The notes beneath the pieces were generated by a model that saw nothing but the letters and a program-made list of their open reading frames with translations, searched no databases and was not told the origin of the DNA. Made by a program: the position numbers and the translations under genes. From an uncultured Aeromonadales bacterium (GTDB taxonomy: Bacteria; Pseudomonadota; Gammaproteobacteria; Enterobacterales; Succinivibrionaceae), in NCBI GenBank assembly GCA_902796095.1, contig CADBNP010000014.1, forward strand, positions 1 to 5,012: a stretch of 5,012 nucleotides of DNA. The letters run 5' to 3'. This document shows positions 1 through 5,012 of this stretch, in pieces. Numbering within the stretch: the stretch's first letter is position 1; the number at the start of each line of letters is the position of its first letter.

Positions 1-1798
1 GAAGAAAAGTATCGCCCGCAAGAGATCCGCAGGAATTGTTGATTACCTTGAAATGATCGATGTCAATAAAAAGGAAGAAATCAGAGGATGATCTGCCGCG
101 GTTTCTGTCTCCCGCCTCCTTGACCTGCATCAGGCGGTGCTGCATGAAGGTTCTGTTGTGAAGTTTGGTCACCGAGTCATGATTAAGAACATAGTCTATC
201 TGGGTTCTGATCTGCTTGTTTTCAGAAATGTCAATAATGATGCCCTCAATTACATGATCACCCCTGTCGGCATCAAAATGCTCATTACGTTCGGCAATTC
301 TGAGAGACATCAGAACAATAAAACTTGATCCGTCCTTACGTTTCATTGCAATTTCACGCTTTAATCCGCTCTGATTGGAAAGAACCAGATCAGAAAGCAG
401 ATCATTCGATTCCATCGGATTTACATGCACCGCACTGATATACGGACCGACGGACGAGCACATATCCTCAAGATTGCGAAAACCGAGCATTGCAAAAAAA
501 GCCTTGTTTGCAGTCAGCACCCTGCCGTCAAGATCAGCTGAAAAGAAACCTTCAGAGGCCTGATGATACATATCAATAAACCGCTGGGAAATGGAACGGT
601 TCTTTATGCCTGCCGCAATCCTGCTGCTCTTTTCCACATAGGTGCGGTAGACAAGAGCGAAACTGAGAGAGAAGGATCCAAGAGCTGCAAAGCAGAACAT
701 GACAGAATCCGTGGCAAAGCTGATGTAATGAAGTCCGAACTTGACCAGCAGATTTGTAAGCCAGCACACCAGAAAAAAAAGTACGGAAACAAGGCTCAGC
801 TTCTGAAACAGCACACATCTCTTCCAGATTACAAATCCCATGTACATATAAACTATGAAAAGCAGAGTCATGAGAAAGAGATTTGCGTACACTGAGTAGA
901 TTACATCTATGAACCAGCATGCAACCGCCATAAAAAGAGGGAAAAAGATCAGAAGGCGGTTGTTTTTACTGAAATGCCTCACCATGGATATCTGTCTGAA
1001 AACGTCGCCGAACGAAAAAATCAGACCCACAAAAAAGAGGTTGGAAATGCAGAGGTAAAGTTTCTGTGTGTTGACAGATCCCGGCAGAAGGCCGCTCATG
1101 AAAATCAGACCGCTTAAATGGAGCAGCAGAACCAGGGTGCACAGACAGAAAAGGGCGTAATAGAGGAATCGCTTCTCTCTGATAAATCCGAACATCAGAA
1201 GACTGAACAGCGAGGCAAGAAATATAATGCCATACACCACACCGGAAAAATTCTGAGCTATGGCTGCCCGGGAAACATACTTTCCCATATGGGACAGACG
1301 GACAGGCACAAAAGCCGGCGTATCATTTATCACCTTGATGTAGACATCAAAACTTTCATCCTGCTTCATGTAGATAGGAAAAACAAAGTTTCCTGCAGGA
1401 TACGGCTTTGATTTAACACCGAGATCCATGCCTGTGTACCAGAACTTGTGGAGCTGTCTGCCACGGGTATCTACAAGAAAGACCTCGATTTTATTGAGCA
1501 TGAAGCTGTCAAGTTCCAGCATTACAAGAGTGAAACTTCCTGAATCATTACTCAGTCTCACTCTTGACCAGTAGTGTTTTCCCGGATCGCCAACCTTCAT
1601 GTAACCGTATCCGTTGGGACGCCACTCTGTCATATGCTCAACCTGCCAGGTCCACGTAAAATCCTGATAGGTGGAAAGACTTTCAAGACGGGAACCTACA
1701 TTCTCGTCAACAAAATGATCGATAATTCTTATGGTCTCTATGGCATTGACTGAAACAGAAAACAAAACCAGTACAAGACAGAGAAAAAATCGAAGCAT
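1..1798 (-). CDS. Membrane 7TMR-DISM / PAS / GGDEF protein, probable diguanylate cyclase (3' end outside window)
   Basis: The reading frame is open from ATG 1798 to the left edge (599 codons, no stop). Residues 1-19 are a hydrophobic signal peptide ending in VNA. Residues about 25-165 resemble the 7TMR-DISM extracellular 2 fold (FTWTWQ near 47, YWSRVRLSN near 76-84, FDVYIKVINDTPAFVP near 151-166), a periplasmic sensor domain often thought to bind carbohydrate-like ligands. Residues about 183-386 hold roughly seven hydrophobic helices. Residues about 407-530 are a PAS domain (ASEGFFSADLDGRVLTANKA, then a KRKDGSS strand), ending in IIIDISENKQI. GGDEF begins at HDSVTKLHNR (540-549). FIDIDHFKVIN supplies the metal-binding Asp579, and Asn587 and Asp596 match the guanine-contacting positions of PleD. 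The GGDEF/GGEEF active-site loop and any EAL domain lie outside the window, so cyclase activity is inferred. The start is chosen because the signal peptide begins there and no upstream in-frame ATG exists; the only SD-like sequence is a weak AGAAGA at 1811-1806. No ligand can be named. Confidence 0.9.
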   Translation of the reverse strand, partial: MLRFFLCLVLVLFSVSVNAIETIRIIDHFVDENVGSRLESLSTYQDFTWTWQVEHMTEWRPNGYGYMKVGDPGKHYWSRVRLSNDSGSFTLVMLELDSFMLNKIEVFLVDTRGRQLHKFWYTGMDLGVKSKPYPAGNFVFPIYMKQDESFDVYIKVINDTPAFVPVRLSHMGKYVSRAAIAQNFSGVVYGIIFLASLFSLLMFGFIREKRFLYYALFCLCTLVLLLHLSGLIFMSGLLPGSVNTQKLYLCISNLFFVGLIFSFGDVFRQISMVRHFSKNNRLLIFFPLFMAVACWFIDVIYSVYANLFLMTLLFIVYMYMGFVIWKRCVLFQKLSLVSVLFFLVCWLTNLLVKFGLHYISFATDSVMFCFAALGSFSLSFALVYRTYVEKSSRIAAGIKNRSISQRFIDMYHQASEGFFSADLDGRVLTANKAFFAMLGFRNLEDMCSSVGPYISAVHVNPMESNDLLSDLVLSNQSGLKREIAMKRKDGSSFIVLMSLRIAERNEHFDADRGDHVIEGIIIDISENKQIRTQIDYVLNHDSVTKLHNRTFMQHRLMQVKEAGDRNRGRSSSDFFLFIDIDHFKVINNSCGSLAGDTFL

Positions 1799-1826
1799 CG
1801 GAAAATCTTCTGAAAATTTGAACAAT

Positions 1827-1853
1827 AAAAAAAGGGAGATCACATGATCTCCC
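1827..1853 (-). terminator. Intrinsic terminator of the thrS-infC-rpmI-rplT operon
   Basis: Positions 1853-1834 form a perfect inverted repeat (GGGAGATC, loop ATGT, GATCTCCC on the minus strand), followed directly by seven T residues (1833-1827). It begins 18 nt after the rplT stop codon. On the plus strand the stem is not followed by a T tract, so termination is one-directional. It separates the ribosomal operon from the signalling gene that starts 28 nt further on. Confidence 0.93.
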
Positions 1854-1871
1854 TGGGGAGTCAAAAAAAAA

Positions 1872-2228
1872 TTAGGCTAAAGCAGCTTTTGCCTTCTCAA
1901 CAAGAGCAACAAATGTTGACTTGTCCTGAATTGCAATGTCGGAAAGGATCTTGCGATCAATTTCAACAGAAGCCTTCTTTAAACCGTTGATAAACTTGCT
2001 GTAGGATATACCGTTCATACGTGCAGCAGCATTGATACGAACGATCCAAAGCTGTCTGAACTGACGTTTCTTCTGACGACGATCACGGAAAGCATACTGA
2101 CCGGCCTTGGTAACAGCCTGGACTGCAACTCTGTATACACGTGAACGTGCACCGTAATAACCCTTGGCAGCCTTTAAAACCTTCTTGTGACGTGCATGGG
2201 CAGTAACACCGCGCTTAACTCTTGGCAT
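1872..2228 (-). CDS. rplT: 50S ribosomal protein L20
   Basis: This 118-residue basic protein has the same length as E. coli L20 and matches it almost throughout. Recognisable segments are MPRVKRGVTAHARHKK, AKGYYGARSRVYRVA, RDRRQKKRQFRQLW, INAAARMNGISYSKFING and LKKASVEIDRKILSDIA, with a final EKAKAALA. L20 binds 23S rRNA early in assembly of the large subunit. In E. coli it also represses rpmI and rplT translation by binding the mRNA. The long, basic N-terminal arm (about residues 1-58) is the rRNA-threading part, and the C-terminal globular domain is the known repressor part. The gene follows rpmI after 18 nt, with AGGAGA at 2242-2237 placed 8 nt before the ATG. Coupling to rpmI translation is likely, as in E. 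coli. It is the last gene before the terminator; pheM/pheST do not follow. Confidence 0.98.
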   Translation of the reverse strand: MPRVKRGVTAHARHKKVLKAAKGYYGARSRVYRVAVQAVTKAGQYAFRDRRQKKRQFRQLWIVRINAAARMNGISYSKFINGLKKASVEIDRKILSDIAIQDKSTFVALVEKAKAALA

Positions 2229-2246
2229 ATTCTATATCTCCTAATC

Positions 2247-2441
2247 TTAAACAGTTGGCAAGCACTTAAGAACTCTCTGAAGATCACTATGATGGATCAT
2301 GCTCATAGGACGCAGATGACGCTTACGCTTGGTAGACTTCTTGGTAAGAATATGCTGCTTGTTGGCCTGCTTGCGCTTGAAACCGTTGGCGGTCTTCTTG
2401 AAACGCTTCCAGGCACCCTTGTCATTTTTAATTTTTGGCAT
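2247..2441 (-). CDS. rpmI: 50S ribosomal protein L35
   Basis: This is a 64-residue, strongly basic protein beginning MPKIKNDKGAWKRFKKT and containing HILTKKSTKRKRHLRP, the hallmark of bacterial L35. The end, HHSDLQRVLKCLPTV, also follows the family pattern. It is one residue shorter than E. coli L35, with the gap in the Gly-rich stretch near residue 19. L35 is a small component of the large ribosomal subunit. The GGAG Shine-Dalgarno (2451-2448) lies 6 nt before the ATG. That site can pair with a segment of infC about 280 nt upstream (see the regulatory entries), so translation is probably controlled by L20, and rplT would follow by coupling. Confidence 0.98.
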   Translation of the reverse strand: MPKIKNDKGAWKRFKKTANGFKRKQANKQHILTKKSTKRKRHLRPMSMIHHSDLQRVLKCLPTV

Positions 2442-2444
2442 TAT

Positions 2445-2455
2445 AAACTCCGCAA
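2445..2455 (-). promoter_or_regulatory. rpmI ribosome binding site, 3' arm of a putative long-range pseudoknot
   Basis: On the mRNA this reads UUGCGGAGUUU and contains the rpmI Shine-Dalgarno. It is complementary at 10 of 11 positions to AAACUACGCAA in infC (2725-2715), with a single A·G mismatch (2720/2450). Pairing would hide the SD and block ribosome loading. In E. coli a long-range pseudoknot between infC and the rpmI start region is the established L20 target, and the distance here (infC arm about 280 nt before the rpmI ATG) agrees with it. The pairing was found by reading and has not been folded computationally. Confidence 0.6.
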
Positions 2456-2473
2456 TTGGAAAATTAATAACAG

Positions 2474-2516
2474 GTAATCAGGAGAACGAAAAACGTTACT
2501 TTAGGTTCCTGACTAC
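2474..2516 (-). promoter_or_regulatory. infC-rpmI intergenic stem-loop, candidate second L20 binding site
   Basis: The mRNA can form a 10-bp helix between 2516-2507 (GUAGUCAGGA) and 2483-2474 (UCCUGAUUAC), with one G·U pair. It is capped by an asymmetric internal loop of 9 against 1 nt and a 4-bp AACG/CGUU hairpin with a U5 loop. The helix starts at the last base of the infC stop codon. In E. coli an irregular stem in this intergenic position is a second L20-binding site that mimics 23S rRNA. The equivalence here rests on position and shape. It is not a terminator, because no U tract follows the stem. Confidence 0.5.
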
Positions 2517-3055
2517 TACTTCTTTTTTGGCGCCAGAACCATTACAGCCTGCTTGCCCTCAACCTTGGACTGAGTTTCAACAGCTGCAATATCAGCCACA
2601 TCACTCTCAATCCTCTTGAGAACCTCCAGACCCAGATCCTGGTGAGCCATTTCACGGCCTTTAAACTTAAGAGTAATCTTAACTTTGTCGCCGTCTTCAA
2701 TAAAGCGCTTCAGGTTGCGTAGTTTTACCTGATAGTCGCCTTCATCAGTAGCAGGTCTGAGCTTGATTTCCTTCACCTGAACCTGCTTCTGCTTTTTCTT
2801 CTGTTCTTTCTGAGACTTGCTCTTCTCATAAAGGAACTTACCATAATCCATTATCCGACATACCGGAGGCTCCGCATTAGGACTGATTTCAACCAGATCC
2901 ACACCTGCATCAGCAGCCATTCTCAGTGCTTCATCCACCGATACAAGACCTACTGCATTACCGTCAAAGCCAATAAGACGGATTTCCTTGCAACGGATCT
3001 CACCGTTAATTCTTGTTTTCGGTGCTCCGCGCGGGGTTTTCTTTGAATTGTTTAT
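2516..3055 (-). CDS. infC: Translation initiation factor IF-3, initiated at AUA
   Basis: From the AUA at 3055-3053 to the TAG at 2518-2516 this encodes 179 residues, against 180 in E. coli. IF3 binds the 30S subunit, keeps it apart from 50S and proofreads the initiator tRNA and start codon. The N-terminal domain (about 14-77) carries TRINGEIR and the family signature GVDLVEISPNAEPPVCRIMDYGKFLYE split around residue 60. A lysine/glutamine-rich linker (about 78-90) leads to the C-terminal domain (VKEIKLRP, TDEGDYQVKLRN, GREMAH, ending MVLAPKKK). No ATG, GTG or TTG lies in frame between the thrS stop and GTG 2938. That GTG has no Shine-Dalgarno and would remove 39 residues including INGEIR. AUA is one of the codons IF3 itself discriminates against, so the usual infC autoregulation is expected. 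The 3' half contains the upstream arm of the rpmI pseudoknot. Confidence 0.95.
   Translation of the reverse strand: MNNSKKTPRGAPKTRINGEIRCKEIRLIGFDGNAVGLVSVDEALRMAADAGVDLVEISPNAEPPVCRIMDYGKFLYEKSKSQKEQKKKQKQVQVKEIKLRPATDEGDYQVKLRNLKRFIEDGDKVKITLKFKGREMAHQDLGLEVLKRIESDVADIAAVETQSKVEGKQAVMVLAPKKK
2715..2725 (-). promoter_or_regulatory. Upstream arm of the putative rpmI pseudoknot, inside infC
   Basis: The mRNA reads AAACUACGCAA here, spanning the codons for KLRN of the IF3 segment DYQVKLRNLKRF. It pairs with the rpmI Shine-Dalgarno region at 2455-2445. The one mismatch falls on the third base of the Leu CTA codon, so it is free to vary without changing the protein. Its position inside infC corresponds to the location reported for the long-range E. 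coli interaction. Confidence 0.55.
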
Positions 3056-3068
3056 GGTTTATTCCTCC
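3053..3068 (-). promoter_or_regulatory. infC ribosome binding site and AUA start, built into the thrS 3' end
   Basis: GGAGGA at 3068-3063 is a near-perfect Shine-Dalgarno, formed by the last thrS sense codons (TTG GAG GAA, encoding Leu-Glu-Glu). A 7-nt spacer that includes the thrS TAA leads to AUA at 3055-3053. This optimal spacing is what decides the AUA start. The thrS stop and the infC start are separated by only 3 nt, which favours translational coupling. Confidence 0.85.
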
Positions 3069-4987
3069 AAAAGTTTCAGACTGCGTGTCTCAACCTCGTT
3101 CAGCACCCTGCTGATGAAATCATCAAGCCTCATCTGACCGAGATCGACACCTTTTCGTGTACGCAACGTTATCACGTCACTTTCCACCTCTTTTGCACCG
3201 CAAACCACCATGTAAGGTATGTGCATTAAGGTATGCTCACGAATTTTATAACTTATTTTCTCATTTCTCAAGTCTGTTTTAACTCTTAAGCCGGATTTAA
3301 GCATTTTTTCAGTAACTGCTTTTACATAATCAGCCTGAGCATCAGTTATATTCATTACAACAACCTGAATTGGAGCAAGCCAGGTAGGGAAATAACCGAT
3401 GAAGTTTTCAGTAAGAATACCTATGAATCTTTCAATCGAACCGAGAATTGCACGGTGGATCATAACAGGGGTATGCTTTTCGTTATCCTCGCCGATATAG
3501 GTAGCTCCAAGACGACCGGGAAGAGCGAAATCCAGCTGCACTGTACCGCACTGCCATGCCCTGTCCAGAGAGTCGTGTAATGTAAACTCTATTTTCGGAC
3601 CGTAGAATGCACCTTCACCGGGCTGATACTCAAACTCAAGACCGTTCTGCTTCAAAGCTTCGGCCAGATCTGCTTCGGCCTTGTCCCACATGGCATCATC
3701 ACCGATACGCTTTTCCGGACGGGTTGAAAGTTTAACATCAATGTTGCTGAATCCGAATGTTGCATACAGATCATAAACCATCTTTATGCATCCGCTTACC
3801 TCATCCATAATCTGATCTTCAGTACAGAAGATGTGGGCATCATCCTGTGTAAAGCCTCTGACACGCATCAGACCGTGAAGCGAACCGGAAGGCTCGTTGC
3901 GGTGACAGCTGCCGAACTCGGCCATGCGTATAGGAAGATCGCGGTATGACTTGAGACCCTGATTGAAAATCTGAACGTGCCCCGGGCAGTTCATAGGCTT
4001 GATGGCATATTCACGGTTTTCCGAACTGGTGGTGAACATGGCGTCCTTGTACTTGGCCCAGTGACCTGAACGCTCCCAGAGAACCCTGTCCATCATAAAA
4101 GGACCCTTGACCTCCTGATAGCCGTATTCCAGAAGCTTGGAGCGGACAAAACTCTCCAGCTGACGGAACAGTGTCCATCCGTCATTGTGCCAGAACACCA
4201 TTCCCGGAGCTTCCTCCTGCATATGGAACAGATCCATCTGTCTTCCAATTTTACGGTGATCTCTCTTGGCCGCCTCCTGAAGATGCTGAAGATATCCGTC
4301 AAGCTGCTTCTTATCCGCCCAGGCAGTACCGTAAATACGCTGAAGCATCTTGTTTTTGGAATCGCCTCTCCAGTATGCACCTGCAGTTTTGAGAAGTTTG
4401 AAATGGTGACAGAAGCTCATATTCGGTACATGAGGACCGCGGCACATGTCAATATACTCAAGGTGATGATAAAGTGCAGGATGATCATCCTTTGATATAT
4501 TCTCGTCAAGGATTGCCATCTTGTAGGTTTCACCCCGATCCCTGAACACATCGTAAGCCTTCTGCCAGTCGACCGGCTCCTTTACCACCTGGTAATTCTG
4601 TTCTGCCAGTTTGTGCATTCTCTCCTCAAGACGGGCAATATCCTCTTCTGTAAGGGTATGATCAAGATCCACGTCATAGTAGAAACCCTTTTCAATAACA
4701 GGACCGATAGCCATCTTTGTTTCAGGCCAGAGCTGTTTAATGGCATGACCTAAAAGATGAGCACAGGAATGACGGATTATCTCCACACCCTCATCATTTT
4801 TTGATGTGATGATGGAAAGCTCGGCATCCTCAGTAATCAGATCACATGCATCTCTGAGGACTCCGTTTACCCTGCCCGCAATACATGCCTTGGCAAGTCC
4901 GGCACCAATACTTTGTGCAACCTCATAAACGGAAACTGAATGATCAAATTCTCTTTTACTACCATCAGGAAGAGTAATAACTGGCAT
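3059..4987 (-). CDS. thrS: Threonine--tRNA ligase
   Basis: This cytoplasmic class II synthetase charges tRNA-Thr. Its 642 residues equal the E. coli length and align without visible gaps. The domains are TGS (about 1-62), the N2 editing domain that hydrolyses Ser-tRNA-Thr (about 63-224), the catalytic core (about 243-530) and the anticodon-binding domain (about 535-642). Editing residues His73, His77, Cys182 and His186 are present (HSCAHLLGH, DMCRGPH). The catalytic zinc ligands Cys334 (MNCPGH), His385 (DDAHIF) and His511 (MIHRAI) are present, as are motif 2 Arg363 (SCHRNEPSG) and motif 3 Arg520 (GSIERFIGIL). It should therefore be active and editing-competent. The start is ATG 4987 with AAGGA 8 nt upstream, giving the expected MPVITLPDGS. 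It heads the operon. In E. coli ThrRS represses its own mRNA through tRNA-like leader hairpins; the corresponding leader here is beyond the right edge. Confidence 0.99.
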   Translation of the reverse strand: MPVITLPDGSKREFDHSVSVYEVAQSIGAGLAKACIAGRVNGVLRDACDLITEDAELSIITSKNDEGVEIIRHSCAHLLGHAIKQLWPETKMAIGPVIEKGFYYDVDLDHTLTEEDIARLEERMHKLAEQNYQVVKEPVDWQKAYDVFRDRGETYKMAILDENISKDDHPALYHHLEYIDMCRGPHVPNMSFCHHFKLLKTAGAYWRGDSKNKMLQRIYGTAWADKKQLDGYLQHLQEAAKRDHRKIGRQMDLFHMQEEAPGMVFWHNDGWTLFRQLESFVRSKLLEYGYQEVKGPFMMDRVLWERSGHWAKYKDAMFTTSSENREYAIKPMNCPGHVQIFNQGLKSYRDLPIRMAEFGSCHRNEPSGSLHGLMRVRGFTQDDAHIFCTEDQIMDEVSGCIKMVYDLYATFGFSNIDVKLSTRPEKRIGDDAMWDKAEADLAEALKQNGLEFEYQPGEGAFYGPKIEFTLHDSLDRAWQCGTVQLDFALPGRLGATYIGEDNEKHTPVMIHRAILGSIERFIGILTENFIGYFPTWLAPIQVVVMNITDAQADYVKAVTEKMLKSGLRVKTDLRNEKISYKIREHTLMHIPYMVVCGAKEVESDVITLRTRKGVDLGQMRLDDFISRVLNEVETRSLKLLEE

Positions 4988-5000
4988 TTGTAAAATCCTT
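4988..5000 (-). promoter_or_regulatory. thrS ribosome binding site
   Basis: AAGGA (5000-4996) stands 8 nt before the thrS ATG, and the spacer is A/T-rich. It fixes the start that yields a protein of family length. Only 25 nt of leader are in the window, so no promoter or operator hairpins for thrS can be judged. Confidence 0.85.
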
Positions 5001-5012
5001 ATCAGTGGTGAC

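Noticed and set aside
563..895. Plus-strand open frames opposite the signalling gene (137-328, 375-563, 563-895, 1118-1411)
   Set aside because: They lie antisense to a continuous minus-strand frame with clear TM, PAS and GGDEF content. They show no family resemblance, so they are shadows.
1801..1817. Short GAAAAT direct repeat (1801-1806 and 1812-1817)
   Set aside because: Six A/T-rich bases repeated once are expected by chance and show no further structure.
1834..1853. Perfect 20-bp palindrome considered as a regulator operator or attachment site
   Set aside because: The adjoining seven-T tract and its place just after rplT make an intrinsic terminator the simpler reading.
1849..1860. CUCC/GGAG hairpin just upstream of the terminator as an anti-terminator
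   Set aside because: Only four pairs; it would compete poorly with the perfect terminator stem, and no leader peptide or riboswitch is nearby.
2187..2619. Plus-strand open frames over rplT, rpmI and infC
   Set aside because: They are antisense to firmly identified genes and their sequence has no recognisable motif.
2857..2866. CCUCCG in infC as an alternative partner for the rpmI Shine-Dalgarno
   Set aside because: It offers only about five pairs and lies over 400 nt from rpmI. The 2725-2715 segment pairs better and at the expected distance.
2516..2938. infC starting at GTG 2938 (140 residues)
   Set aside because: No Shine-Dalgarno precedes it, and conserved IF3 N-terminal sequence continues in frame upstream to the AUA at 3055.
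4093..4495. Minus-strand 95-residue frame and plus-strand frames inside thrS
   Set aside because: Out-of-frame readings of a fully conserved synthetase gene.

Overview
All genes recognised here lie on the minus strand, so transcription runs from the right edge (5012) to the left edge (1). The window suggests a gammaproteobacterium. The threonyl-tRNA synthetase has the same length as the Escherichia coli protein (642 residues), and its catalytic and editing residues sit at the same numbers. IF3, L35 and L20 are also close to the E. coli proteins. I cannot name a genus; the Aeromonadales/Succinivibrionaceae neighbourhood is only a guess.

Right to middle (4987 down to 1872): the classical translation operon thrS-infC-rpmI-rplT, encoding threonyl-tRNA synthetase, initiation factor IF3 and ribosomal proteins L35 and L20. 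The genes are tightly packed. The infC Shine-Dalgarno is formed by the last sense codons of thrS, and the only well-placed infC start is a rare AUA codon at 3055-3053, which gives a 179-residue IF3. Starting at the in-frame GTG at 2938 would delete 39 residues of conserved N-terminal sequence. Between and within infC and rpmI there is RNA structure fitting the known E. coli logic of L20 repressing rpmI-rplT. A stretch in infC (2725-2715) can pair with the rpmI ribosome binding site (2455-2445), and a 10-bp stem (2516-2474) sits between the genes. The operon ends at a strong intrinsic terminator (1853-1827).

Left (1798 to 1): the first 599 codons of a membrane signalling protein that runs off the window edge. 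It has a signal peptide, a 7TMR-DISM extracellular sensor domain, a seven-helix membrane region, a PAS domain and the first half of a GGDEF (diguanylate cyclase) domain. It occupies the place where E. coli carries pheM-pheS-pheT, so synteny with the enterobacterial arrangement breaks after rplT.

No mobile element, CRISPR array, tRNA or rRNA gene is visible, and no stretch over 300 bases lacks a gene. I do not see a wholly new system. The points of most interest are the two regulatory features of the translation operon (AUA-initiated infC and the long-range rpmI pairing) and the cyclic-di-GMP gene beside it.
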